Below, piece by piece: positions 1 to 7,574 of a stretch of 64,000 bases of DNA (positions within the stretch are counted from its first letter, which is position 1; every line of letters starts with the position of its first letter). The position numbers and the translations under genes are program-made. Source of the DNA: Salinispora cortesiana (GTDB taxonomy: Bacteria; Actinomycetota; Actinomycetes; Mycobacteriales; Micromonosporaceae); NCBI RefSeq assembly GCF_000484695.1, contig NZ_AXVR01000006.1:1-64000 (forward strand). Reading direction: 5' to 3'. The notes beneath the pieces are model-generated. The model was not told the origin of the DNA. It made no database searches and saw only the letters and a program-made list of their open reading frames with translations.

Positions 1-11
1 CCGGGCTGGAG

Positions 12-1376
12 TCACCTGGCAGATGTGTCTGGCGTCGTGCACCGAACCGTCCGGTCCAGGAACTGCCGGATCTGACTATTCTTCCAGCGGACGATCCCGA
101 TACCGGATGCGTCGCCGAGGTGTCCCAGCCATCGCAGAATTGGTAGTACGACGGTAGCGTCATGGAAGTCCAGGTGCTTTGTCCCGGGTGCTGTCATCTC
201 GTGGAACTCGGCCTGTGCGGTGTCCCGTGCGAAATCGTTGCTACCCGAGTTCAACTCACTGTAGATCATCAGGTATGGAATGCTGAGTGGGTCGTGGGGG
301 CGTTCACTGTAGAGCCCGCCATCGATGTTGATGGCTGCGGCGCACCGGTTGTCGATCTTGCTGAGCTCGCTGGCGACCGCCCCACCCAGAGATAGCCCCA
401 TTGTGGCGATCGGCCGCCCTGACCCCAGTTCGTCGGTGGGATACCCGGGAATAGTGGCCAGGATGGTGGGAAGTCGATCAAGCACATGCTGTGAGTCTTC
501 GGTACGTCGGGCAACGACGGTAGCTGTGCTGGTGCTCAACCGGTAGAGCTCCGCAGAGATTCGGGCGCGCTCGGATCGGGTGAGCCTACCCCGCAGCTCG
601 CGGTTGATCTCCTGGATCCGGCTGGCTGTGGCCGGGGCGACGGCTGCGTCCGTTTCCTCCAACTCGGCACGCTGATCGATGTGCCTGACACTCACCACGA
701 CATAGCCGTGGCTTGCCAACGATTCCATCAGGAGCGAGTTCTCCGCGGTGATGGACACGAGCCCGGGCTGGTAGAGAACCACCGGCGCGGTAGTAGCGTG
801 TCGGCTGGCGTGGGCGCCACGAATCGCATGCGTCCGTACCTGCTTCAGGTAGCCGGCGAGCCGCCGTAGCCCGGAGGGGATCCCGGGAGCTTCGTGGAAT
901 TCGGACCACAGGGCTTCGCCTTCCGAATGTCGTTGAGCCAGGTTTGCTTCCGCCGGGTACCACGTGGTGACGAAGAGTCGCCTGCGTCCCATGCGTGGTG
1001 CCGTCCTGACGTCACGCTCCTCCGTTGTCGTGATCACGCCGACCCCGAACGGGCCGTCGGGCTGCGGGAGGCTTGGAATGGGAAAGCCGACTACCAACGC
1101 GGCAGACACTGTCGACAACGCCAGAGCGACCAGCCCGCCGACGATGCGTACGCCAACGGGCAGTTCTGTGACGACAGCGACGCAGAGCCAGGCGACGGCG
1201 AGGTAGGCCGGTGCCATCTGCCACCGGGCGCTGTTGTTGACCAGGCGGAGGATGCTGAGTGCGGTCACCGCGACGATCGCCGGCAGCGTCACGCTCGTCG
1301 GAGCGGCAAAGAGGATCAGCGTCGTGGTGAGGGCGGTAGCAGTTAGAGTGGCGCGTTCGACAAAGGTCCACATCAT
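12..1376 (-). CDS. Membrane-anchored alpha/beta hydrolase (PAF-acetylhydrolase-like)
   Basis: This is a probable esterase or lipase of about 454 residues. The first 100 residues carry roughly three or four hydrophobic segments (within residues 11-98), so the enzyme is likely tethered to the membrane with the catalytic domain after residue 110. The catalytic set can be read directly: nucleophile Ser329 in GLSLGG, Asp352 in NIDGG, and His401 in KHLDFHD. This arrangement resembles platelet-activating-factor acetylhydrolase-like proteins. The start is the ATG at 1376, whose ATGA overlaps the stop of the upstream tetR, so the two are translationally coupled and the TetR protein probably controls it. 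A longer in-frame reading back to 1733 runs antiparallel through the tetR body and is rejected. The substrate cannot be told from sequence. Confidence 0.8.
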   Translation of the reverse strand: MMWTFVERATLTATALTTTLILFAAPTSVTLPAIVAVTALSILRLVNNSARWQMAPAYLAVAWLCVAVVTELPVGVRIVGGLVALALSTVSAALVVGFPIPSLPQPDGPFGVGVITTTEERDVRTAPRMGRRRLFVTTWYPAEANLAQRHSEGEALWSEFHEAPGIPSGLRRLAGYLKQVRTHAIRGAHASRHATTAPVVLYQPGLVSITAENSLLMESLASHGYVVVSVRHIDQRAELEETDAAVAPATASRIQEINRELRGRLTRSERARISAELYRLSTSTATVVARRTEDSQHVLDRLPTILATIPGYPTDELGSGRPIATMGLSLGGAVASELSKIDNRCAAAINIDGGLYSERPHDPLSIPYLMIYSELNSGSNDFARDTAQAEFHEMTAPGTKHLDFHDATVVLPILRWLGHLGDASGIGIVRWKNSQIRQFLDRTVRCTTPDTSAR

Positions 1377-2068
1377 CGATTCCGCCGGTCCGACGCGCCC
1401 GGGACGCGGGCGACACCGAGGTAGCCACATACGAAGTCGGCGAGTTCCTCGGCGAACTCGTCGGCATCGGTGGGAAGGTTCCAGCCGGACATCCCCTCTG
1501 GGTGAAGCAGGCGTCCCAGGAACATCAGGTTGAAGAAGTACGCAGTCATGCTGGCCGCTCGGGCCAGGTCCGAATGGCGTATCTCGTCGGCGTGACCCTG
1601 TAGCAGTGAGCGAAAGCCGGACACGGCAACCTCCTCCCGGTGCCGCCAGTGCTCGTCGAGCAGGTCCGGGTGCAACCGAGACTGGAGGTAGGCCGGCTGC
1701 ATGACATAGCGCAGGTCCTCGGATTGACGCCATGCCGCACGGCCGACATGGACGAGTGCCTCACGCAGCGAGGTGTGGCTGCTCGGCACGGGGTTGTCCC
1801 GGGAGAAGTCGTCCCACCAATGCGTAACCCGGCGCAGGTACAGGGCGACGAGGATGGCGACCGAGGCGTTCTGATTGTCGAACCGCTGGTAGACCGACGC
1901 CACGGACACACCGGCCCGGTTGGCGATCTGCGCGACGCTGATCTCGTCGAAGTTCTCTTCATGCAGCAGTTCGTCCAGTGCGGTGATGAGCTTGTCCCGG
2001 GTCTCGCGGGAGCGCCGCTGCGTGGCGGGTTTGGTGCCGGGCGACGCACCGTCCACAGAACTAAACAT
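1373..2068 (-). CDS. TetR/AcrR family transcriptional regulator
   Basis: This regulator has 231 residues, which is normal for the family. The N-terminal DNA-binding domain is clear: a helix beginning near residue 20 (RSRETRDKLI) followed by the helix-turn-helix IAQIANRAGVSVASVYQRF-type segment at about residues 45-63. The rest is a helical ligand-binding domain with no recognisable effector class. It heads a two-gene operon with the membrane hydrolase, which starts inside its stop codon. The start ATG at 2068 lies within a palindrome (2062-2080), consistent with a leaderless, self-repressed transcript. The regulated function is probably the hydrolase next door; this is inference from context. 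Confidence 0.85.
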   Translation of the reverse strand: MFSSVDGASPGTKPATQRRSRETRDKLITALDELLHEENFDEISVAQIANRAGVSVASVYQRFDNQNASVAILVALYLRRVTHWWDDFSRDNPVPSSHTSLREALVHVGRAAWRQSEDLRYVMQPAYLQSRLHPDLLDEHWRHREEVAVSGFRSLLQGHADEIRHSDLARAASMTAYFFNLMFLGRLLHPEGMSGWNLPTDADEFAEELADFVCGYLGVARVPGASDRRNR

Positions 2069-2080
2069 GACTCAGGTTTA
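2062..2080 (-). promoter_or_regulatory. Candidate TetR operator over the tetR start codon
   Basis: The arms TAAAC (2062-2066) and GTTTA (2076-2080) form an inverted repeat with a 9-base spacer. The repeat includes the first base of the tetR ATG. A TAAGGT-like -10 element sits just upstream on the minus strand, at a distance that fits leaderless transcription. Repressor binding here would block polymerase directly. Confidence 0.4.
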
Positions 2081-2147
2081 CCTTATCCCTGGAGGAATCT
2101 CAACCGACTCGCCTGGCTGGTAGTTCGAGGTTGCGGTGGAAAGCCGG

Positions 2148-2288
2148 ATGCGCGGCGAGCGCTGCCTCGACGTATGGCGAGACGAGTTGCAAGTAGATCC
2201 GGACGCCTTCGCCCGCGCCCTGCACGACGCGTTCCCGCGCACGGCGGACGCCGCCCCCCTTGTTGGCGGGGCCGTACCAGCAGGATGA
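2148..2288 (+). CDS. Small ORF of doubtful status (46 aa)
   Basis: A 46-codon reading frame starts at ATG 2148 and ends at TGA 2286. Its amino-acid composition looks protein-like (Asp/Ala/Phe-rich middle section with VDPDAFARALHDAF), rather than like a shadow frame, and nothing else occupies the interval between tetR and the insertion-sequence remnants. I recognise no family. It may be the tail of a gene broken by the neighbouring rearrangements. Confidence 0.25.
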   Translation: MRGERCLDVWRDELQVDPDAFARALHDAFPRTADAAPLVGGAVPAG

Positions 2289-2351
2289 AGACACTCTCTC
2301 CTGAGGGCGCTTGACGCGCTAGCGGCGAGCCGAGCTGGGTGGCATGCTGAC

Positions 2352-2510
2352 ATGCGGGACTACGCCTGCAGGCGTCGACAGGCCAAGCAACACGGGCAAC
2401 AGGTGCCTCCCGTTGACGAGCTGAACCCGAATGGCCATCCGCGGATTTGGTACGGCGCAGCCAGTCCGGCAGCCCTCTACGCGCTGAGGCGTTGGAGTGG
2501 CGACCGGTAG
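2352..2510 (+). CDS. Small ORF abutting the IS end (52 aa), possible gene fragment
   Basis: Fifty-two codons run from ATG 2352 to TAG 2508. The segment PPVDELNPNGHPRIWYGAAS looks like real protein sequence, with a pattern reminiscent of small helix-turn-helix or excisionase-type proteins in which an argument about a target word is followed by an R-x-W-Y motif; I cannot assign a family. The stop lies only one or two bases before the likely left end of the IS3-type element (about 2512), so the frame may have been truncated by the insertion or may simply end there. Confidence 0.3.
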   Translation: MRDYACRRRQAKQHGQQVPPVDELNPNGHPRIWYGAASPAALYALRRWSGDR

Positions 2511-2518
2511 TTGTCAAG

Positions 2519-3540
2519 TCAAACTGAGACGGTCTGTTCCTGGCGGGTTGGCTTGTTGATCCAGGCGTGGTCGGGCAGTTTCGGTGCGTGCGGCCTGCGG
2601 TTGAACCGGTCCGGGTGGGCGGCGTGGGCCGCGTCGAGGGTGTCCTGCCGTTGCTCACGGATCTGCTCGGCGGTGCCGTGGCGCATCGACGCCGGGGTAT
2701 GCCAGCCGATCCCGGAATGTCGGTGTTCGTGGTTGTAGGCGGTGAAGAAGCCGTCGCAGAAAGCTTTCGCGTCGGCGGGGGACCCGAACTTTTCCGGGAA
2801 GTCTGGCACGTACCTCATGGTTTTGAACTGGGCTTCGGAGTACGGGTTGTCATTCGAGGTCCGAGGTCGGGAATGCGACCGTAGGACACCGAGGTCGACG
2901 AGCATCTGCGATACCGGCTTCGACACCATGGCGCCGCCACGGTCGGCGTGGATGGTGTGCGGCTCGATCCCGTTACGGCTGATGGCATCGGCCAGGAAGT
3001 CGCGGGCTACGACCGCGTCCTCCCCGGCCGCGACAAGCCAGCCGACAACAAAGCGCGAGTAGATGTCGATAGCGACGTAGCACCGGTACCAGAGGCCTGT
3101 GACAGGTCCTTTCAACGCGGTGATGTCCCAGGACCACACCTGACCCGGCCCGGTCGCGACCAGCTCTGGACGTACCCGGGGTGGATGGGCCGCCAGTCGG
3201 CGTTGTCCCGGCTCTGCCCGGCCGCACGGGCGATGCGATGCATCGTGGACACCGAGCAGTGGTAGCGGCCCGCATCCAGGTCCCTCGCCCAAACCTGCGG
3301 GATCGCCAGGTCGGCGTAGACCGGCGAGTTCAGCACCGCCAGCACCCGGCCGCGTTCGGCCGGGCTGAGTGCCTGCGGTGGCGGGGTCCGGGGCAGCCAC
3401 GGCCCGTGCCGTGGACCGACCGGCTTCACCCGCCGGTAGTAAGTCGCCTGCGAGGTCCCGGTCAACGCGCACGCCCGCTGCACCGAGATATCCGCGCCGC
3501 ATAACTCGCCGAACACGGCGGTCAGGATCTCTTCGGCGGG
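2519..3540 (-). pseudogene. IS3-family transposase (OrfB/integrase), frameshifted and 5'-truncated
   Basis: Reading from 3540 down, the frame first encodes an HTH segment (ILTAVFGELCGADISVQRA then TGTSQATYYRR) and the HTH_21-like region. At about 3177-3184 the reading must shift to continue into the rve integrase core (GPGQVWSWDITALKG, YSRFVVGW, HADRG, RTSNDNPYSEAQFKTM). The DDE residues are present as D in WDIT, D in HADRG and E in YSEAQFK. The break is explained by loss of one C in the run at CACCCCGGG. It lies inside the catalytic protein, not at the OrfA/OrfB slippery site used for programmed frameshifting. OrfA is absent. The gene is dead unless this is a base-calling error. Confidence 0.75.
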
Positions 3541-4197
3541 TTGTCGTTGTCCGCGCTCTCGGTAGCACCTTTGTCGATGACGCCGAGGGCGGTGCGGGTG
3601 ACCCACGCGGTGACCGTGGCTGCCGCGACGGGCAGCCCGAACAGGTCACGGATCGCGTCGGCGGTGCGGCCGATGGACAGGCTGCCCGTGGAGCAGGCAG
3701 ACGCCGATCGCGGCGATCCGTGATCCGTAGACCGCGGGCGCGGTGGCCCCGGCCGGTGTCGGACCGGTGGTGTTATGCCCACACGGGCAGGAGACGGTGA
3801 CGATCTGATGCTCGGTCACCATGACCTCAGGCCGGGGGATGTCGAACACCTGCCGGCGGGTCACCGCGACCTCGGCCGCACCGGTCAGGCCGCCACCGCA
3901 GCCGCCACAGGTGTCCGGCACATGCCGGACGACCACGTCCGGATCAGCCACCTGGGACAGGGTGGTGCCCTCGCCGCCAGCGGGACGGCCCGGCCGGCGA
4001 CCCGAACGACCCCGCAGCGACTTCGGCGCCGGCTTGGCCAGCCCGTCACTCGACGGCGGTTTCGACGAGTTGCCAGACGACTGCTTCAACCGGGCCTCAA
4101 GCTCAGCGGTCCGCGTCAGCGCCTGCTCCAACCGCGCGGCCAGCCCGGCGTTAACCGCCAACAACTCGTCATACGACGGCGACGGATCGGCGGGCAT
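3541..4197 (-). pseudogene. IS66-family transposase (TnpC) N-terminal fragment, frameshifted
   Basis: The ATG at 4197 opens a frame with a leucine-rich coiled-coil start, the SSGNSSKPPSSDGL motif, a basic stretch (RGRSGRRPGRPAGG) and a zinc-finger-like CGGCGGGL...CPCGHN module, all typical of the IS66 TnpC N-terminus. Near 3695, two bases appear to be missing after LLHGQ, and the family sequence continues in another frame (SIGRTADAIRDLFG, then TVTAWVTRTALGVID). It stops near 3555, before the catalytic domain, where the IS3-type remnant begins. No TnpA or TnpB genes accompany it. Confidence 0.7.
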
Positions 4198-4398
4198 GGC
4201 TGATCAACCTAGCAGCCTCCACAGCAGACAGCATCGTCGAGGTCAGGCACCTATCCAGTTACCCAGCCCTTACGTCCCGGTCATCATCGAACGTGAACCT
4301 CGCTTAATTTCGAAGAGCCCCAACGTGCTCTTGACGGGCGCCGATGTCTACGAGTAACTTCATCGTCGCTCAGTCAAGTTCGAAACGGGGAGGACCTG

Positions 4399-4743
4399 TT
4401 GAAAGTACGAATTGGTGGAGCTGCCGCATCCCTTGCTGCGCTCGTTGGAATCCTAGTCGTCGCTTCGCCCGCCCAAGCCGAGCCCCGAGCAATTTCGGCA
4501 CAGGATGCTTCTGCGGAGATCCAGGTGCAATGCAGTGCTGGGCCGATTCTAGGCGGCTCCTGGGCCTATTGCAGTGGCTCCAACTTCAGTTTCCAAGCGG
4601 AATTGAAATGCCGTCGATCAGACACCACTTTCGTTTGGACGATGCGGGGCCCTTTGAGGGAAGCCGGATCAGGGGTTTATTCCTACGCGTTCTGCCCCGA
4701 GGGCTACTCCCGCCACAGCTACACCTATTTGGTTCACATTTGA
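4399..4743 (+). CDS. Small secreted protein with four cysteines
   Basis: This is a 114-residue protein that I do not recognise. The TTG start at 4399 is supported by a strong GGGGAGG ribosome-binding site five bases upstream. Residues 1-27 form a classic signal peptide (Lys/Arg near the start, a hydrophobic core ending SPAQA, cleavage before EPR). The mature chain of about 87 residues has four cysteines (VQC, AYC, LKC, AFC), enough for two disulfides, and is rich in Ser, Tyr and Trp. It stands alone, flanked by insertion-sequence remnants and a hairpin terminator (4841-4884). An extracellular role is very likely, but the function is unknown. Confidence 0.65.
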   Translation: MKVRIGGAAASLAALVGILVVASPAQAEPRAISAQDASAEIQVQCSAGPILGGSWAYCSGSNFSFQAELKCRRSDTTFVWTMRGPLREAGSGVYSYAFCPEGYSRHSYTYLVHI

Positions 4744-4840
4744 TCTAGTTAAGTAGAAAAGTTCACTCGATCCGGCGGGGCGGTCCGAAACCTGCATAGG
4801 GCACGGCGAGTCCGCCACAGGCAAAATCAGTCGAAATCGA

Positions 4841-4884
4841 TAGAAGCCCCTGGCCCAGGGTTCACAACCGGCCGGGAGCTTCTA
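4841..4884 (+). terminator. Hairpin downstream of the secreted-protein gene
   Basis: A 15-base arm (4841-4855) pairs with 4870-4884 across a 14-base loop, with one mismatch and one G-U pair. It lies about 100 bases after the stop at 4743 and has no clear U-tract. Its right arm overlaps the end of the NUDIX fragment on the other strand. Confidence 0.4.
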
Positions 4885-4953
4885 TGTCAGAGACCTGAGA
4901 GCCCGCCGGGTGTCATCCACGACCCGCTCGCCGTGGATGGTCCACCGGGTCAA
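4882..4953 (-). pseudogene. N-terminal scrap of a NUDIX hydrolase gene
   Basis: On the minus strand a short frame from TTG 4953 to TAG 4882 reads L-T-R-W-T-I-H-G-E-R-V-V-D-D-T-R-R-A. This matches, from memory, the N-terminus of a common actinobacterial NUDIX protein type (RWTVHGER-VVDDTRRA). After this the sequence diverges and stops at once. The rest of the gene, including the Nudix box, is missing. It is best read as a leftover of a deletion. Confidence is limited because only about 18 residues support it. Confidence 0.35.
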
Positions 4954-5183
4954 CCCCGTCGCCTGCTCCTCCACCACCCTGCCAGTATCCGCCCCGGCCC
5001 CCTACCATGCACACAGGCGGCCACACCGCCCCAGCCGCCCGACCCTTCATTGTGAGTTTGGGCGCTTCGTCCAGCAGCGTCCGTCCAAAGCCGCGGCTTC
5101 GGGTAGCTGACTGCCGGCGGCTGCCCTCTTCCGGCCATGTTGCTGCCACCACTGCTGTCAGCAGCCCCGGTGCCGGAACGACA

Positions 5184-5423
5184 TCAGATCCGGCGACGAG
5201 GCTCATAGGCACGAACGCCGCCGTATGGAAGCGGAACGCCCAAGGCTCGCCAGAGGTCATGGAGCACCCGACCGACCCGTTCGCTGTTGTCTGTCGACAA
5301 CTCAGCGATAGGCATGCCGGCGGCCTGGTGCTCGCCGATGTTGTAGAGCAGGTCGGCGATGGCCGCAGCTGTCGGTCGGTCAAGACGAAGAACCACTTCC
5401 TCTTCCTCGCGCATGTCCGGCAT
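5184..5423 (-). CDS. Small hypothetical protein (79 aa)
   Basis: This small acidic protein has no recognised family. The sequence is well behaved: an EEEEVVLRLDRP strand, then an Ala-rich helix (AAAIADLLYNIGEH), then SERVGRVLHDLWRALGVPLP. The alternation suggests a small folded alpha/beta domain. A second in-frame ATG (residue 4) could be the true start. No membrane or signal segment is visible. It lies alone among remnants and small orphan genes, convergent with nothing obvious, and its role is unknown. Confidence 0.5.
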   Translation of the reverse strand: MPDMREEEEVVLRLDRPTAAAIADLLYNIGEHQAAGMPIAELSTDNSERVGRVLHDLWRALGVPLPYGGVRAYEPRRRI

Positions 5424-5660
5424 CGTATGGCCTCAGCGGGATCCGGCGTACAGGTCGACTCGTCCATAGCCCACCAGGTCAGCCACCGCCACATGACACC
5501 TGGCCTGCGGTTCTCTAGTGCTGCCGCTCGTTGTTGGTCATCATCGGTCGGCGTTCGACGGCCCGGTGACGGCCCAGACGCGGCCCAACGGCATTCTGAA
5601 GCGGTGGCGTTGGAATACCTCGGTAGAGGACCGACTGCTACCGGCGGCGCAGGCTGGACG

Positions 5661-5831
5661 ATGAGTCCGCAACTCATGTTCAAGTGCGTTGCTTGCGGCT
5701 ACCTGATGAGCGGGAGCCCCGACAGGACCGAACACTGCCCATGCGGGCGGCTCCACAAGGACACCGACGCAGGCCGGTTTGACTCGATCCTTGGCGACGA
5801 CGCCATCGAGGTCTATAAGGTCGCCGATTGA
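5661..5831 (+). CDS. Small zinc-ribbon protein (56 aa)
   Basis: The frame from ATG 5661 encodes a 56-residue protein with cysteines at 9, 12, 26 and 28 (CVAC...CPC), a likely zinc-binding knuckle pair, followed by an acidic tail (DSILGDDAIEVYKVAD). Much longer in-frame readings upstream have no protein character, so the short form is preferred; ATG 5676 is an alternative start. Such one-knuckle proteins are often nucleic-acid-associated or accessory subunits, but I cannot name a family. It ends about 70 bases before the next small gene. Confidence 0.5.
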   Translation: MSPQLMFKCVACGYLMSGSPDRTEHCPCGRLHKDTDAGRFDSILGDDAIEVYKVAD

Positions 5832-5903
5832 GGCCTCGCCTGTCATTCACCAGCGTCAGGCCTGGGTGCCCCGGTCGTCACCCAGCTAGTCACTCACCGT
5901 CCC

Positions 5904-6290
5904 GTGGCCCGCCGCGTGCACTCTGCGAAAATCGGATCTGTGCGGGAACCCAGTGCCGAGGAGAGCGCCTTCTTCACCGAACTCGTGAGGCACGTGCCGG
6001 ATATCCAGGACTGGTATCACCAGGACGATGGTGGCACCCCCTGGATGACCACGTCGTACGACTTCACCCAGAGCAACCAGATCTACCAGACCCTGCGGCT
6101 GGACTACGACGGCACCAGCCTGCGTGGTGGTTGGAGCCCCTCGTGTCTCAACTGGGACGACGGCATGCGAGCCGACGACGCTCTGATCGACACTGCGGGC
6201 CCCGACGGGCTGCGGCTCGATTGTGTTGACCCAACGACCGATGCTCTTGCGGCGGCGGCATGGTTCTGGCGGCATATCGGCCGCCGGTAG
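5904..6290 (+). CDS. Hypothetical soluble protein (up to 128 aa)
   Basis: This soluble acidic protein has no recognised family. It is rich in Asp and Trp (DWYHQDDGGTPW, WDDGMRADDALI, WFWRHIGRR) and has no signal peptide or membrane segment. The start is uncertain: GTG 5904 gives 128 residues, while GTG 5940 gives 116 and begins exactly where the protein-like character begins (REPSAEESAFF). Neither has a convincing ribosome-binding site. The size and composition would fit an immunity-type or stand-alone accessory protein, but nothing beside it supports a specific role. Confidence 0.5.
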   Translation: MARRVHSAKIGSVREPSAEESAFFTELVRHVPDIQDWYHQDDGGTPWMTTSYDFTQSNQIYQTLRLDYDGTSLRGGWSPSCLNWDDGMRADDALIDTAGPDGLRLDCVDPTTDALAAAAWFWRHIGRR

Positions 6291-6469
6291 GCGCATCCAC
6301 GCTGGGGCGCTGCACGCCGCACTGCCAGCTTGGGAAGTGACCCTGATGTGGTCGAGAGGGACCGCCGCGAAGATCGATGCCGGCTGAAGATCGCCAGCAT
6401 GCGGGAGCACGGGGGACTGCTTCGTTTCGAAGGAACCCCCGGATCGGCCGAACCCAGCGCCAGTATGGA

Positions 6470-6506
6470 GTAAGGGGCACATCCATCAATTGGATGTGCC
6501 CCTTAC
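6470..6506 (-). terminator. Perfect 15-bp hairpin after tRNA-Pro
   Basis: The arm at 6470-6484 pairs perfectly with 6492-6506 around a 7-base loop. It starts six bases beyond the 3' end of the tRNA on the minus strand, so it should terminate or process the tRNA transcript. There is no long U-tract, as is common for actinobacterial terminators. Confidence 0.75.
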
Positions 6507-6511
6507 TGCGG

Positions 6512-6585
<74 letters not shown>

Positions 6586-6655
6586 AGGCGTGCCGACAAA
6601 TACTAGCCCACCCGATCCGCGGGTCAAATTCGGTATCCCCCGTGGCGTCGCCGGC

Positions 6656-7549
6656 TCAGCGGGGGATCAGGGTCAGGATGCTCGCCTCGGGCGGGCAGGC
6701 GAAGCGGACCGGCGCGGTCGGATGGGTGCCCAGGCCGGCCGAGACGTGCAGCCAGGCGTCCGAGCCGGGCCAGCGGTGCAGACCCTTGGCCATCGAGCGG
6801 TGCAGCCCGCAGTTTGTCACCAGGGCTCCGACCCCCGGTACGCAGACCTGACCGCCATGGGTGTGTCCGGCGAGCAGCAGGCTGAACCCGTCCGCGGCCA
6901 TCTGGTCCAGCACGGCTGGCTCCGGGGAGTGGCTGAGGGCGATCGAGAGGTCGGCCGACGGCGAGACCGGGCCGGCGACGGACGCGTAGTCGTCCCGTTC
7001 GATGTGCGGGTCGTCCACCCCGACCAGCTCCACCAGCCGCCCGCCGGCCTTGAGCGTGGTACGGGCGTTGCTCAGGTCGGCCCAGCCGGCACCGGTGAAG
7101 ATGTCCCGCAGTTCGTCGTAGGGCAGGGTCACGCCCTCGGTGTATTCGCGGTCGGGCAGGAAGTAGGTGAACGGGTTCTTCCAGACCGGCCCGGTGTAGT
7201 CGTTGGAGCCGAAGACGAAGGCACCCGGGTGGTCGAGGAGCGGCTGCAGCGCGCACAGGACCCCGGGGACCGCGTCGGGGTTGGCCATGTTGTCGCCGGT
7301 CACCAGGACCAGGTCCGGGTCCAGCCCGGCCAGCGACGCCACCCATTCCTGCTTGCGTCGCTGGTTGGGCATCATGTGTAGGTCGGACAGGTGCAGGATG
7401 CGCAGCGGCTCCGCGCCGGCCGGCAACACCGGCACCTCGTACCGCCGCAGGGTGAACATGTTGCGCTCGATCAGCGATGCGTACGCCAGGGTGGCCGCAC
7501 CCACGACGGCGGTGCCGGCGGCGAAGCGGAATAGTGTGCGCTTTCCCAT
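6656..7549 (-). CDS. Metallophosphoesterase (Rv3683-type)
   Basis: This calcineurin-like phosphoesterase has 297 residues from the ATG at 7549 (MGKRTLFRF). An N-terminal hydrophobic segment (about residues 5-25) suggests membrane attachment with the enzyme outside. Metal-binding motifs are in order: D-x-H in HLSDLHM, GDN in LVTGDNM, a GSND segment (where GNHD is usual), H in LSHSPEP, and G-H-T-H in LAGHTHGGQ. The gene sits near the PonA2-type PBP, as Rv3683 does in mycobacteria, so a role at the envelope is plausible. It is divergent from the yqeY-like gene with only 25 bases between the two start codons. Longer upstream starts would run through that gene and are rejected. Confidence 0.85.
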   Translation of the reverse strand: MGKRTLFRFAAGTAVVGAATLAYASLIERNMFTLRRYEVPVLPAGAEPLRILHLSDLHMMPNQRRKQEWVASLAGLDPDLVLVTGDNMANPDAVPGVLCALQPLLDHPGAFVFGSNDYTGPVWKNPFTYFLPDREYTEGVTLPYDELRDIFTGAGWADLSNARTTLKAGGRLVELVGVDDPHIERDDYASVAGPVSPSADLSIALSHSPEPAVLDQMAADGFSLLLAGHTHGGQVCVPGVGALVTNCGLHRSMAKGLHRWPGSDAWLHVSAGLGTHPTAPVRFACPPEASILTLIPR

Positions 7550-7574
7550 GCCTGACAGAGTAGTTTGACCGTCC
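7550..7574. promoter_or_regulatory. Divergent, probably leaderless promoters in 25 bp
   Basis: Only 25 bases separate the ATG codons of two divergent genes, and neither has room for a ribosome-binding site. TAGTTT (7561-7566) on the plus strand and TACTCT on the minus strand each lie 7-9 bases before their ATG, the spacing of -10 elements in leaderless actinobacterial genes. Each -35 region would fall inside the other gene. Confidence 0.4.

Larger units (their letters stand above)
2512..4197 (-). mobile_element. Composite remnant of two insertion sequences (IS3-type over IS66-type)
   Basis: Minus-strand remains of two unrelated transposases lie head to tail. The downstream part (2519-3540) is the catalytic half of an IS3-family transposase. 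The upstream part (3541-4197) is the N-terminal half of an IS66-family TnpC. The IS3 OrfA gene and the IS66 catalytic domain are both missing, so the junction near 3540 is a deletion or nested-insertion scar. The left end near 2512 (starting TGTCAAGTC) may be the terminal repeat of the IS3-type element. I could not find its partner at the right end. Confidence 0.7.

Noticed and set aside
12..1733. Long open frame extending the hydrolase to 573 residues
   Set aside because: The extra N-terminus lies antisense or out of frame over the tetR gene on the same strand; the ATGA at 1376 gives a natural start with coherent membrane segments.
2519..3649. Programmed -1 frameshift in the IS3-type transposase
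   Set aside because: The frame change falls in the integrase gene, not at the OrfA/OrfB boundary, and no slippery heptamer is present. A one-base deletion explains it.
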